64,000 nt of DNA from Anastrepha obliqua (Eukaryota > Arthropoda > Insecta > Diptera > Tephritidae). The translations under genes were made by a program, and so were the position numbers. The notes beneath the pieces are model-generated. The model was not told the origin of the DNA, made no database searches, and saw only the letters and a list, made by a program, of their open reading frames with translations. Below, in pieces: positions 20,790 through 32,095 of this stretch (the stretch's first letter is position 1; each line of letters opens with the position of its first letter). The stretch is from assembly GCF_027943255.1 (NCBI RefSeq), contig NC_072896.1:33010501-33074500 (forward strand), in the 5' to 3' direction.

Positions 20790-23261
20790 TTATCATTTAT
20801 TAGTATTTAAAATTTCTAAAATTCCTGCTCCACAGCTGTAAAACTGGCAGCAAAATAAGTTCAAAAATACAAAATAAAATAAGATCTATACTCTTGCTTC
20901 CGGTGTACTTTTACGCTCCATGCCTTCAAGTCTCCGCGCTATACTTCAACCCATTCCTCACGAGTAACGCGCGAAAAAGTTTCATCCTTTCATTTCGTTC
21001 ATAATTAAAAATTAATGAAGAAATTTATAATTTTCGAAACTGGGACAAATATAATTGGCTGCAGGAAGGATATTGTCAATATGCGGCGGCGTCTCACCAC
21101 TATCTCCGCAACTTGCCGCACTACCAACTGCGAGTACTGCTCGTATCTCTGTAGGGCAATGACAGCAATTCGCTAAAGTTATTTGTACATACGAACATTG
21201 TCTGTATATGTAAGTGCGTGAGTGTGAGTGTGAGTGCGTGAGCACAGTACAGCCATGCATGTGAAGATGGTGGAGATGGCGATGGTGCAACATTTTTGCT
21301 ACAACAAAAAATAATGATTTTTAATTACTTTCCATTATGAGCGTTTCGTATCGATAAATTTCATGGGATTAAAAAAACACATAACTTTTACATTAAAATG
21401 TTTAAGTGAATAATGAAATGTGGCATGGAAGTTTTAGTGAAAGTTTTAATGTTGAAATTGAAATGTATGAGGCTACTAATGGATTGAGAATTTAGTGTAA
21501 TAATCTTCATAGGGATTGAGGTCAGTGTGGTGGTAAAAAATTACTCACGCATTTAAAGGCTTTGGGTATGTAAAAACTATTTATTTATTTATAATTTTTT
21601 TGTTGTTTTCTTATTTTTGTTTTTTTTTTTTGGTGGAAAAAACTTTAATTAAAACCCATTTAGCGCCATAATTACTATTTTGTAGAAAATACAATTTAAT
21701 GAAAGCATTTATGCGCTTATAAAGTCTTTTTAAAACGTGTGTACGTGTGTGTGCACATGCAATGGCTGTGCATACATTTAAATATATTTATTTGGAATAT
21801 TTAACAGATTACCAGAAAAAACAGTTTTTTACCATCCAAATGCGTCAACAATCTAATGCCAACCTACTGATAATGCGTACGAGTATTTGGGTCATTCCAC
21901 GGCAAGTGCGCCAGCCCACTGCCCAGAATAGGTTATGATTAAAAAGTTGTCTATGAGTGTGTGAGCCTATGATATTGAAAGAATACCTTTCGAATGCAGT
22001 TTGCGCGGAATTTGCTTAAATTATTTTCTCAAATTTATTCGACTCATTTGCAAAAATTTTTAAGGAGGTTTTCGGGTTTCGCTGAATACGAATTTGAATT
22101 TAATTTTTCAAAACTCAAAATGGCGAATGAATTTGTTAAAATTCATTGGATTCACCTGAAGCTTGTTACTCCGATGATTTTAGGATCGCTAAATTTCAAC
22201 TCGAAGTCAATTTTTCGAAATTCTAAATAGGCGACCAAAATATGGTGGACATATTTCTTTTAAATCACTAAGTTCACTTCAAACTTGTTACTTGCGGGTT
22301 TTTAAATATGATTTTGAAGTAAATTTTTTCCAAAATAGAGAATGGTAAATCGGAATATTACGTAAGCCACCGTAAAAAAAACCCGCCGTAACAGAGTGGA
22401 TTGGGCGCTAGTCGGTTGATTGGTAAAAGTGGTGATTCATCCAAAATGTTTGTTGTTGTTGGATATCTACAGCATAAAGCCTGAGTACCCGGATTCAAAT
22501 TTACTGTGAGCATGAAACATCAAGTGATAGATTTTTGAAGTGAAACTTCTTAGGCGTCGATGGAGGAGCGAGAATGGAGAGTAAAATTTCAAGGCCATGC
22601 AACGTTTTGGGCATTTTCGTTCCGCAAGAGAGAAAAAAAATGGAACGTAGAGGGAAAGGAGGGAGAGAGAGTTATACTTTATATATATCTTAGATACACT
22701 TTAGGCTATTTTTCCTGAGTTTTTCCTTGTAGTTGCTAATTTCTAGTGAGAAATAACACTGCCTACTTTTTGGCGCTTGTTTGTTGGTGGAAACTTGTAG
22801 GAAATATATTTTTGGTGCCTACTGTTAGGGACTTTTGGCGTTTATTTTTTGGTGCCTACTTTTTGGCGCTTATTTCCGTTTCCTGGCTACTGCTTGTGCG
22901 TACTATAAAGTGCTATCCACTCCGGCATCGGATTTATTGGTATTGCCTTGTGGTAATTTGTACCGTTGCTGCAGTCCTGGAATCGCTGCGTTTGTGCGGG
23001 TAATAAACGCTCGGAGTAGTGCGCGTTGTTGCCACGGTTGGTGTCCGGCGTTTACCTACACCGGTTGACCCCTCGCCGTTTTTTGTAAATTTTAGCTATT
23101 TGTATTCTCTGCAAATCTTTTGAATTTATTTAGATATATATTCTTTCTCTCTCTCTCTCATTCCCTCTCGGGTCTCTCCTTCTTTATTTGTCTGCCTTAA
23201 AAGTTTCACTTCTGTTATGTGTACCACACTACACGCACTTTTTTTGTTTTAATAACAGACG
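20790..23261. other. intronic DNA, 2.5 kb, no gene seen
   Basis: No recognisable coding sequence or defined transposon is seen. There are degenerate TG/GTGA repeats at about 21205-21240, TG at about 21737-21755 and TC at about 23145-23162. The stretch 22785-22875 has several near-repeats of the word ttttggcgcttattt. Confidence 0.4.
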
Positions 23262-23378
23262 ACCGACAATGGAAAACCTCAAAGTGTATTTCTGCCATGA
23301 AGAAGCTCCTCCCAAAAAGCCCATCTGCCGTTTGAAGGCGGCATAAAAATGTAGGTCACTCCATTTGTGGAACCTCCA
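23262..23378 (+). mobile_element. tRNA-derived SINE, copy 5, body only
   Basis: Only the central body remains. It carries words shared with the other copies: aatggaaaacctcaaagtg, tttctgccatgaagaagctc and actccatttgtggaac. Both the tRNA head and the 3' tail are absent. Confidence 0.55.
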
Positions 23379-23639
23379 TAGGTACTTTGAGGCCATCAGC
23401 CATGCAGACGATATCTCTTTAAATTCTGCAAACGTGTCTGACTGGTATTGTTGGGTTAAAATTTAATAGTCCAAAGAACTGAGCATTGAAAATTAACTAA
23501 GCAGGTAGCACTAGGCCGCAATAGGACGGCGAATTTCCGAACATAAGAATATATCTGATTTTTAGTGAGACTATACCATCTTTCATTAACGATTAACAAC
23601 TAGAAGTTTCTAAAGGTTGTTCAATTTAGAGGTATCGAA

Positions 23640-24640
23640 TTTTACATTCAAATAGCATTCATTTTTTAAAGACAACCCCTTTCAAGTATTGGCCGTAACT
23701 GCGCCATAATTTGCACACTCGTAAACGCCAATTTTGAATGACTCGCTGGATGACTTTGGTCGGTATCGCAAGCATAACTTTAGTAATGTTGGCTTCCAAT
23801 GCCACAATCGAAGCTGGTTTAGCCACAAGGCATTTAGACTTTACGTACCCCCACAAATTAAAGTCCAATGGATATCACACGATCTTTGTGACCAATCCAC
23901 TAGTCCGAAACGAGAGATAAACTACTCACCGAAACGACGAAGCAGTAAATCCATTGCCTCACGGGCTGTGTGGCAAATAGCGCCGCCTTATTGGAATGTT
24001 GTGGAGATCACGGGCTTCGATTTCCGACATCTAAAAGTCATTTAGCGATAGCGTAAGCCATCCATTGAGATTCTGGCACCAGCCTCGGCTTTGAAGAAAT
24101 ATAGGCCAATGATTCCTTCAGTTGCTCTTCAATCCAAATAGGGAAATTTTGCTCATTGACTGACGTAACCGTTAAACCAAAAATGGGCCTCATCGCTGAA
24201 CAGAATTCGGGTCCCAAATTCGGATCTTTGGCGAGTGTTTGAACGGCCCAACCACTGAAATTATGACGATTAGGAAAGTCGGCCGGCTTCACTTCTTGGA
24301 GAAGCTATATTTTAAACGCTTTCACTCCAAGATCTTTGCATAAAATCGTCCAAGGAGTGCCATAAGATAGGACAAGTTGTTGAGATCGATGCCGAATCGA
24401 TTCATCCGCGTCTTCGGCAAAACTTTCATTTACAGCCGCAATACTCTCTTCACTTCGGGCTCTACGTCTAATCGATTGAGTATCATCCTGAGCGTGCCAT
24501 GAGCCTGAGCGCGCGATGAAGACTTTTCACAGAGCGTAGATTTTCGTAATACATTTGTACGATTTGTAAACGCTGTTGAGGCGTAAGTCTTTCCACGTTA
24601 AAAAGTCAATTGATATTGAACAAATTTATATATTCAGTTT
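23640..24640 (-). pseudogene. DD41D mariner transposase remnant
   Basis: On the minus strand the 5' part (about 24620-24300) is a broken N-terminal domain. The catalytic part follows, with EQNFPIWIEEQL marking the position of the first aspartate region (about 24150). The C-terminal block reads DFNLWGYVKSKCLVAKPASI, then ANITKVMLAI, IQNWRLRV and GVVFKK (23868-23659). The C-terminal order is that of the DD41D copies at 52652 and 57041. Several frames are needed to read it. I could not define terminal repeats. Confidence 0.65.
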
Positions 24641-25857
24641 AACAATAGACACACGTGATCTGTCGAAAAGCCTCTATTGGAAAAAGTACTTCCAATCTGA
24701 GCACCCTTTATTGCGGAAGTTGCTTTATTGTGAATGCGCCTCTGGTCGCAAAATTAACAATTATGCAGCAATCTTCAAATAATCACTTCTCACTGCAATG
24801 TGACTTTCGAAAATCGTTTCCCCTCCCCTGGCAAGCCATAATAAGCTGAGCTGTTAACTGCCTTTCCCACATTTGCCATAATGTGAAAAATACCCTGGCT
24901 CCACAGCAGCACCACTTAAAGCCTTAACCCTTTTCGCCAAATTTTAATAACGCGCAAGCTGCTATGAATATACGAGCACAAGTAATATTATGAGCGCAGA
25001 ATTTACAATTTACGGCTAACAACAAACAGAAGGATGAAATAAAATGTATAAAATAACTAAAGTAAATGAAATGGCAGATAAACGTATTTTTTCTAAAGCT
25101 GCACTTGCACACACCCACACCCACACATATACAAGTACATGTGCACACATATACAATAATACTTTGGCCCAAAGGCAGATGAGAGCAAATACATAAAAAG
25201 TGCAAATAAGTAGCAAAGCTGAGCTGAGATGAAATGAACTGAGATGGGGAAGGCTTATAAGCCACCCAAGCAAAGCGAGAATTACTTTAGAGTGAATTTA
25301 CTGCCGTAAATGGGTGAGTAGGGACAGTGTGAGTGGTAAAGGTGGCCAAAATCGGATGTGTGGGTGAGTGGAACTGAAAATGAGCTTGAGAGTGAGTGCG
25401 ACTGAATACGGGATGCACTTTTCAAGAGGCGCCAGAATGCGCTCGTATTTTCACATTTTCGCGTAATCCGCGCACCAGGCGTATAAATTTTCATTTAGCG
25501 CGTATTTTCCACACGAAATCATACGGATGGGATTTAGAAAATTTTCAACGTTGCACTCCGACAATTTTTCTTTTTTATCCAAGTATTTTATGTGTGGAAA
25601 AAATTTGGGCAATTTCTTGTTTGACTTTTTATTTGTATTTTTTTGAGTTTTTTATACTTTTTTGTATTACTTTTTGTTTTTGCGTACTATTTTTTTCTTT
25701 TCTGTTTTTTTTTATTACTACTATTACCTACTATTTTAATTTTTTTTATACTTTTGTGCACAAATTTTCAGTTAGTTTAGTGTACGCTTTTAAGTATTTT
25801 TTCCAGTCAATTCTGTTGGCATTTAATTTGGGTTGCTGTACTCAGCAGCTGTCTGCC
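24641..25857. other. intronic DNA, T-rich, with CA microsatellite
   Basis: No gene is seen. An interrupted CA tract lies at about 25108-25155. A T-rich stretch with little complexity runs from about 25620 to 25760. The long plus-strand frame starting at 25396 runs through this stretch and then antisense to the LINE 3' UTR, and is not considered a gene. Confidence 0.4.
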
Positions 25858-25873
25858 GTGCATGTGTATGTGT
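25858..25873. repeat. Waldo-like target-site duplication, 3' side
   Basis: The word gtgcatgtgtatgtgt is repeated exactly at 31008-31023, on the other side of the LINE. The last T merges with the poly(T) of the tail. Read on the minus strand it is an ACAY-type repeat (acacatacacatgcac). Confidence 0.85.
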
Positions 25874-26142
25874 TTTTTTTTTTTTTTTTTTTTTTTGTTA
25901 ACGAAGGGGGAATCTTTCATAGATACCGTCAACTTAGACGGCATGCACGATTCATACTGCTCGCTAAAGGTACACCTCATTCGGGACCACGCACAGTCAG
26001 TAATTTTCATACTGTCTGGACTTGCAAAACAGTACACCTACGTACTAAACCCTTGAACTCCGTCTCCTCCACCACTCTCCCTGCGGGACTGCTTCAACGT
26101 ACTACTTCGCAGGGCTGGTTAGCTATATAGCTTCGTCAATGT

Positions 26143-29133
26143 CTATCGGTTAATGCGTCTCATTTGCTCAATGTATCTGAGTTCCTTTTGAACTCTAGTA
26201 GCGTATGCAGCTATCTCCTCCCACTTTTCTTCCGATTGCAACATGAACTCGACTACGTCAGTTGCATTTGGAATTATTCTTCCTGTTCTAAAGCGTGGGC
26301 AGTGGAAACTGGCATGTTCCACGTCTTCTTCTACATTGATGCACACAGGGCAGAAGGGGCTGTCATCGTGCCCGAACCTATGCAGGTATTTCCTAAAGCC
26401 TCCATGTCCAGAAAGGAACTGTGTTACATGGTAGGTTGTATCTCCGAAACTCCGATTTAGCCATGGTCGCAAATCGGGAATCAGTTTATAGGTCCATCGC
26501 CCTTTACTGGAGGTATTCCATCGGTCTTGCCACCTTGCTAGTGACACAAGCCGCTCTTCTTCTCTCACCGTTTTTTTATTTATTTCGGCATCCGCTGCAC
26601 ACCTGTCATATACTCGCTTCATTTCACTCGCGAGAATGTCCGCTGGTATCATACCAGCTATGACAAACGCCGCGTCATCCGATATTGTTCTGTAGCCGCA
26701 ACATGCCCTTAGGGCACTTAGCCTATATACAGACAATAGCTTCCTTTTGTTATCCTTCAGTTCCGCCGCATTTGCCCAAACTGGGGCTGCATACAGGAGA
26801 ACTGAAGTGGCCACATTTGCAAGCAAGTTCCTTCTAGTTGACTTAGGACCCCCTATGTTAGGTAGGATCCTTGAGAGTGCCGCTTGTATGCTAGCAGTTT
26901 TCTCTACCGCGTAGTCAATATGGGCCTTAAAATTTAACCTACAATCTATCATAACTCCTAGGTATTTCAGAGCCGGTTGTGAGTGAACAATTTGCTCTCC
27001 CACTATGATTCTCATCTGCTCGACTTTTTTCCGACTTGTTATCAGAACCGTCTCCGTTTTTTGCTCTGCCAATTTGAGTCCCGCCTGTTCGAGCCAATCT
27101 TTCACTTGTTTTATCGCTCCATTCGTGATCTGTTCCACTTCCTGTATGTGCTTAGCCACCGTCACTATCGCTATATCATCCGCAAAGCCTATTATTCTTA
27201 CCTCTCTGGATACCGGTAAGCGAAGGACTTTGTCGTACATGATATTCCAGAGTACAGGACCTAGGACCGATCCCTGCGGCACGCCAGCAGTAATTTTGTA
27301 CGTTTTTGTTCCAGCACTGCTCTCATACCTCAGTTGTCTATCAGAGAAGTAACTCCTTAGTATCCTGAGAAGATACGGCGGAATGCCAATTTCGTGCAGG
27401 CTATTCAGAATGTGCGACCAGCTTGCCGAGTTAAAGGCGTTTTTGACATCTAATGTGGTTACAGCACAGTATTCCTTGGTGCCCCAACGCCACCGCTTTC
27501 CTTCTATAGCCTTAATAGCCGCTTTGACAACCGTAGTGACTGCGTCAATCGTCGAACGGTTTTTCCGGAAGCCAAACTGCATTGTACTCAATGCTCCCTT
27601 CTCCTCTAGTATAGGCAATAGTCTATTGCAAATAATACGTTCGAGTATTTTGCCCGTTGTGTCCAGTAAGCAAATCGGCCGGTACGAGGACGGATCATCG
27701 GCTGTTCCTTTTCCTTTTGGAATCAACACAAGTCGTTGCAATTTCCACTGTGTAGGGAAAACACCTTCGTCTAGGCATTTTTGTAGTACCGCAACAAATA
27801 TTTCGGGACGCAAGCGGATAGCCGCCTTAAGGGCTACATTTGGTATGCCATCCGGCCCCGGTGCTTTTCGGTCGCCGATTTTCTTGCACGCTTCCATTAT
27901 CTCTATTGCGGATACGACTGGAATCTGTTGGGTGTTTACGGTATCAGCAGATTCTAATCTATCTATACTTGGTCCCTGGGGAAATAGCGTCACTACAATT
28001 CGATTAAGAATAACTGGGCATACCACTGATGGAGCTCGTTGTCCCGCCAGTTTCTTTAGCACCATTTTGTATGCAGTACCCCATGGGTTTATGTCCGCAT
28101 CGTTGCAAAGTTGTTTAAAGCTCTCGACTTTACTTTTTTTAATCGCTTCCTGTAGTGCTTTCCTTGCCTTTCGAAAGTGCGCTAGCACCGTTTCATAGCA
28201 AGCTCTGCCCCTGGACCTTTGCATTTTACGCCGCGCTTGCAGGCAGGTCCGTCTCAGTTGCGCTATCTCTTCAGTCCACCAATAGCAGGGCGCTCCTTGT
28301 CGATTTGTCCTTCTTATTGGCATTGCCGCATCGCAAGCTTTAGACAAAATGCTCTTTAGTTGTCGAGCTTGCTCACTTGCTGTACCTCGCTCTAAACTTT
28401 GGTCGTTTAGGGCGTACCCAAAGGTCTCGGTGTCCATCTTCCTGTCATTCCACCTTGGTCCTACTGGCTTAGTTGTGCGTAATCTTTTATTCTTTGCCAG
28501 TTCGAATATAATTGCTTGGTGGTCGCTGTGAGTGAATTCCTCACTTACTCGCCACTTGATTTTCTGCAAAAATGAGCTGCTGACAAGTGTTAGGTCAATA
28601 ATAGATCCCGTACCGGCCTTGCGGTATGTAAGCGCGCGTCCATTATTTGCGATACTAATGTCTACTTTCGCAATGGCTTCTAGCAGGCTACGTCCTCTGG
28701 TGTTGGTAAGTCTACTGCCCCACTCGGTAGCCCATGCATTGAAATCACCGCCAATTACTACTGGCGACCTAACTTCGACGTCCCGCATGAGGTCGTCCAG
28801 AAACTTTTCGAAGCGCTCTCGCGTCCATCTAGGCGGGGCATAGCAGCTATACATATAAGTGTTGTCCACTTTAGCTCTTACGAAGCCCTCGACTTGATCA
28901 TAAATCTCTTGGAGAGGGTGTTTGCGCGTCCAAATGACAGTTTCCATGTCTTTGCTGCAACACCATCTAGCGTCCTTTTTAACCCTAAAGGGGTCGCATA
29001 TTAGGGCTACCTCTGCTCTCTGTTCTATTGCCATCTGAGTAAGCAGGTCTTGCGCTGCTTCGCAGTGGTTTAAGTTAATCTGGATAACTCTCATCTCCTT
29101 TGGTCGCTCAGAGCTCTCTTGAAAACTGGGCAT
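26143..29133 (-). CDS. LINE ORF2: endonuclease-reverse transcriptase
   Basis: The 996-residue product nicks the target DNA and reverse-transcribes the element RNA onto it. The N-terminal apurinic-type endonuclease spans about residues 14-235: INLNHCEAAQDLL, the PPRWTRERF area, VVIGGDFNAWATEWGS, and the catalytic SDHQA. The RT domain covers about 430-740: LVLIPKGKG, SSYRPICLLDTTGKILERII, FGFRKNRSTIDA, TLDVKNAFNSASW, GVPQGSVLGPVLWN, and the active site IIGFADDIAIV, then KYLGVMIDC. A C-terminal CPVC...EHASFHCP zinc-type motif lies at about 930-950. Length and motif order are those of R1-clade ORF2. Its first ATG overlaps the ORF1 end by 43 bp in another frame, so it is probably translated by reinitiation or frameshift. 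All catalytic residues I can check are present. Confidence 0.95.
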   Translation of the reverse strand: MPSFQESSERPKEMRVIQINLNHCEAAQDLLTQMAIEQRAEVALICDPFRVKKDARWCCSKDMETVIWTRKHPLQEIYDQVEGFVRAKVDNTYMYSCYAPPRWTRERFEKFLDDLMRDVEVRSPVVIGGDFNAWATEWGSRLTNTRGRSLLEAIAKVDISIANNGRALTYRKAGTGSIIDLTLVSSSFLQKIKWRVSEEFTHSDHQAIIFELAKNKRLRTTKPVGPRWNDRKMDTETFGYALNDQSLERGTASEQARQLKSILSKACDAAMPIRRTNRQGAPCYWWTEEIAQLRRTCLQARRKMQRSRGRACYETVLAHFRKARKALQEAIKKSKVESFKQLCNDADINPWGTAYKMVLKKLAGQRAPSVVCPVILNRIVVTLFPQGPSIDRLESADTVNTQQIPVVSAIEIMEACKKIGDRKAPGPDGIPNVALKAAIRLRPEIFVAVLQKCLDEGVFPTQWKLQRLVLIPKGKGTADDPSSYRPICLLDTTGKILERIICNRLLPILEEKGALSTMQFGFRKNRSTIDAVTTVVKAAIKAIEGKRWRWGTKEYCAVTTLDVKNAFNSASWSHILNSLHEIGIPPYLLRILRSYFSDRQLRYESSAGTKTYKITAGVPQGSVLGPVLWNIMYDKVLRLPVSREVRIIGFADDIAIVTVAKHIQEVEQITNGAIKQVKDWLEQAGLKLAEQKTETVLITSRKKVEQMRIIVGEQIVHSQPALKYLGVMIDCRLNFKAHIDYAVEKTASIQAALSRILPNIGGPKSTRRNLLANVATSVLLYAAPVWANAAELKDNKRKLLSVYRLSALRACCGYRTISDDAAFVIAGMIPADILASEMKRVYDRCAADAEINKKTVREEERLVSLARWQDRWNTSSKGRWTYKLIPDLRPWLNRSFGDTTYHVTQFLSGHGGFRKYLHRFGHDDSPFCPVCINVEEDVEHASFHCPRFRTGRIIPNATDVVEFMLQSEEKWEEIAAYATRVQKELRYIEQMRRINR

Positions 29134-30458
29134 CTACCGCTGCCCGCTATATGCTTAAAATTGGACTCCCCCCTGGCTTTGCAGAGCATGCATTCTGGGT
29201 CCTTGCTGCATTCTTTTGCGATGTGGCCTTCCTCGCCACACTTCCTACACTGTTTCGAACGATCTGCCTTGCTTTTGCAGTCTCGCCGAATGTGTCCAAA
29301 CTCCAAGCATTTAAAGCATCTAGTTAGTGTTAGGCGTTCACGGATCCGACAGTTTACCCAGCCCACTTTGACTCGTCCAGCAGCGAGAATTTCATTCGCC
29401 TCTGCTTCTGTCAGGTTTAGGACTGCGGTCTGTGTGCCATTGAACGCTTTTCGCATATTTACTACTTCTACGGTAGATGCCCCCATGTCGAATTGCTCGC
29501 ATATTGCGCTTACTATGTCTTCCTTGGTAGTGATCTCGTCGATGTCTTTACACTCGAGAACCTTTTTTTGTGTTAGGCTCCGTACCGCCCCTCGTTCTCC
29601 AAGTGTATTGCCTATTATTGAGGTGAACTCCTTGGTTTGTTTGCCCGCTTTTGATAGTTGGATGAGTATTTCACCCTTTTGCGTTCGTCTTATTTTCGAA
29701 ACCATTTTCCCAAGTTCTCCAAGTTTGGGGTCGGATTTTACTGACTTCAGTATTTCCGCGTAGGAAGTTTCGCCCTTCGCTTCTATCACTATCGCGTCAG
29801 GTCTAACTTTCCTAGGTCTTGCATCCTTTCGCTTGGTCTTCTTAGCCACCGTTGTCCACTCGGTTGCATCCACTGTTTTAGTTTCCCTCTGTGTGGTGGA
29901 GGTAGGTGGTGTTCCAGTAACTTGCTGTACGCCAGTTCTGTTTTTCTCCAAATTGGTCCGCTTAGGTTTTGGAGTCAAAACCGCACCATCCAGTTTCCTC
30001 TTGGGGTCTGGGTTGTGCCTTAGCCATGGGGATGTTTGCGAACCGCTGCTTTTTCTAATGACCTCCTTGGCTTTTTGGTCTCCCTGCTCGATGGCTGCCA
30101 GCTCGTATAGTGCCTTTATACTCTCTATGGCATCTCGCATAGGCTGGTGTATAGAGCGCCTTTTACCCTCCTCCAGCATTTCGACTAGGCTACGTATTTT
30201 CTCGCCTAGCCCGCAAAATGCCGTTCGCTTACTATCCGCGCTGTTCACGATCTTATCTTTCGTCAACTCTGTCTCGTTTTCGCGCGATGCAGCAGCTAGA
30301 ACAGGAGATCTGAGGGTTTTTGATGTCCTCCGGAATGGATTGACTTCCGCCAATCCGACCTCATTTTCTCTACTGCCGTTATTGTTGCCGCTTTTTTTGT
30401 CTGGTTCGTTGCCACTTAGTAATGTTGTTGTTTTTGTTGTTGTTTTGCTTGTCTCCAT
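29091..30458 (-). CDS. LINE ORF1: nucleic-acid-binding Gag-like protein
   Basis: The product has 455 residues and is encoded upstream of ORF2 in the same transcript. The N-terminal third is polar and low in complexity (METSKTTTKTTT, Ser/Asn/Lys rich). A conserved central region of R1-clade ORF1 follows (SYAEILKSVK, IRRTQKGEILIQLS, VRSLTQKKVLECKDIDEIT, AVLNLTEAEANEILA). The C-terminus carries three CCHC-type zinc knuckles at about residues 388-445: CFKCLEFGHIRRDC, CRKCGEEGHIAKEC, and CMLCKARGESNFKHIAGSGRC. Such proteins coat the element RNA and guide it to its target. The frame is intact. A diverged partial copy of the same gene lies at 13547-14491. Confidence 0.93.
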   Translation of the reverse strand: METSKTTTKTTTLLSGNEPDKKSGNNNGSRENEVGLAEVNPFRRTSKTLRSPVLAAASRENETELTKDKIVNSADSKRTAFCGLGEKIRSLVEMLEEGKRRSIHQPMRDAIESIKALYELAAIEQGDQKAKEVIRKSSGSQTSPWLRHNPDPKRKLDGAVLTPKPKRTNLEKNRTGVQQVTGTPPTSTTQRETKTVDATEWTTVAKKTKRKDARPRKVRPDAIVIEAKGETSYAEILKSVKSDPKLGELGKMVSKIRRTQKGEILIQLSKAGKQTKEFTSIIGNTLGERGAVRSLTQKKVLECKDIDEITTKEDIVSAICEQFDMGASTVEVVNMRKAFNGTQTAVLNLTEAEANEILAAGRVKVGWVNCRIRERLTLTRCFKCLEFGHIRRDCKSKADRSKQCRKCGEEGHIAKECSKDPECMLCKARGESNFKHIAGSGRCPVFKRALSDQRR

Positions 30459-31007
30459 TTTAAAGGGTCCCCACTCAGATCCGTTATCTCTAATCGTAGT
30501 GTAGTTGCCTTATAACCCCATGGTTGTCTATACTATGTAGGGAGGCCATGCGAGGGTTGACACATGTCTTTATGGGTACATGTGTTCAGAGCCGGGTCAG
30601 CACTAACCAGGAACAAATTCAACTGGACCTACACGACCAAGTGAATGGTGACGCTTAGAGAGCGTTACCTGAGGCCTGCCAAGGCTTTAACGGGACGGGG
30701 GCTACCGTGACATTAACCCAGGAGCCATTTCGGCAAGGTATCACCCTTGCCTACTAAAGTCCTAGAATAACACAGTAACCAGCCCATGTCGAACTAAATT
30801 CCTTTCCATTCCAGTTTGCCATAATTAAGATCTTACTGGTCTCGATCTTAATGGGGTCCCCCCCGCCGTTTACCATACCTGTTGCCCTCAGTCTATTATA
30901 GTTGAGTTAATGCTCATAACTAACAGACTGGGGTGTGGATTTTAGTCGCCTCTTACGACAGGCATCCATTACCGCGGGAAAATTCTAACCCCTTAACCCG
31001 CTGGGGG
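30459..31007 (-). other. LINE 5' UTR (presumed internal promoter)
   Basis: This non-coding leader lies between the target duplication and the ORF1 start. It contains tgtcgtaagaggcgactaaa (minus strand, about 30943-30962), a word also kept in the fragment at 14400-14460. LINE leaders of this clade usually contain the promoter. I see no TATA box, and promoter function is inferred. Confidence 0.6.
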
Positions 31008-31092
31008 GTGCATGTGTATGTGTGTGCCGGTCTGTCTGTGTTTGTGTGTGTGCGTGCCGATCTATCTGTGTTTGTGTGTGTGTGCGCGCATC
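31008..31092. repeat. TSD copy and TG-rich imperfect microsatellite
   Basis: Bases 31008-31023 are the second copy of the 16-bp target duplication. The tract continues with imperfect TGTG/TGTT repeats, including two related units of about 41 bp (gtgccggtctgtctgtgttt, then gtgccgatctatctgtgttt). This was probably one CA/TG-rich site before the LINE inserted. Confidence 0.8.
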
Positions 31093-32095
31093 GCACTTTT
31101 CTGATAGTAATTTTCTGTGAAAAGTACAAATTGGCCGTAAAAGTGCGGTTTAGGGGCACTTTTTGCTCGTTCACTTCACTTTTTTCCCTTATCTTCCATT
31201 TCTGTTGTTTTTTCGCCTCTTTTTCCCCCTTTTTTTTGTTTTTTGTTTTTTTTTTTTGTATGTTGGTGTGGGCTTTAGTGCATCACAATTGTGGTAGGGG
31301 CAGAATAGTGTCTGCTGTGGCTGACAGCAAACACTCATATCTCCTTTTGAATAGAAAACTGATTGTGTGGCATAAAGTGAAATAAAAACAAGCCAAATAA
31401 GTGAGGGAGCAATGACTGAAATGAATGGAAAGCAATGACTGCGTGAATGAGTGAACGAATGAATGAGTGAATGACTATCTAAATGGTATGAATGTATGAG
31501 TATGGCCAAAAGCGTCGGTTGGATTAAGTTGCTAACACAAAAACAGCTATGAAATGACTCTGGATTTTTGGACGAAATGAAAAATTAAAATAAAAGGCAG
31601 CAACTATGGCAGAAAAGAGGCACTGACATGAATCCTTAATAGCTTGGAAATTGCTATTTGGGCACAGCCCAAAATAACCGAATGCCAACGCTTTAAATTA
31701 TAAATATTTGCGCTAAAGAAATGTTGTAATTAATTACGAATCGTAAAAGGAAAACTGTTTTATGGCGAACCCCTCGCCGTCATACTCAACTCTCAGATTT
31801 GAATTTAGTTGTCTAAGACTAATTTATACAAATTAATCATGCAAATGATATGTACAGCAAAAAGAGCTAAGTATGCGATGAAGGATAAATGCGAGGGTGC
31901 GCTTAAATGAAATCGTTCGAGTTAGTAAAATGCATCACAAGCAACCAGTAATTGGACTAGCCAAGAAAACCAGCATCGATTTTTATGCCCGTGCGCACTA
32001 ATGCACAAAGATTTAATGAATTTACTCTCATAACGGTTGTTATAACAGCTTAACGAAGCCAAGAGAGATACTGACATATGTACGAGATGGCAAAG
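31093..32095. other. intronic DNA, no gene seen
   Basis: T-rich between 31170 and 31260, with a degenerate GAATGAGT-type repeat at about 31440-31500. No coding sequence or transposon is recognised. Confidence 0.4.

Larger units (their letters stand above)
25874..31007 (-). mobile_element. Waldo-like R1-clade non-LTR retrotransposon, complete
   Basis: This is a 5.1-kb LINE on the minus strand. In element order it has a 5' UTR of about 550 bp (31007-30459), ORF1 (30458-29091), ORF2 (29133-26143), a 3' UTR of about 245 bp and a poly(A) tail of about 23 nt (poly(T) at 25874-25896). A 16-bp target-site duplication flanks it. Both ORFs are free of stops. The target is CA/TG-rich: the TSD and the DNA continuing at 31024-31092 are made of TGTG/TGTATG repeats. 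Within the R1 clade, Waldo elements are known to insert into ACAY microsatellites, and ORF2 has R1-type motifs. The element is antisense to Ddr. Its intactness suggests recent, possibly ongoing activity. Confidence 0.92.

Noticed and set aside
25396..26130. 244-codon plus-strand open frame
   Set aside because: It runs through T-rich DNA giving Phe/Tyr-rich protein and then antisense to the LINE 3' UTR; no domain content.
27383..28198. Long plus-strand frame of 271 codons
   Set aside because: It is antisense to LINE ORF2, which has all the catalytic motifs on the other strand.
29119..30504. Plus-strand frames of 214 and 223 codons
   Set aside because: Antisense shadows of LINE ORF1; the zinc knuckles are on the minus strand.
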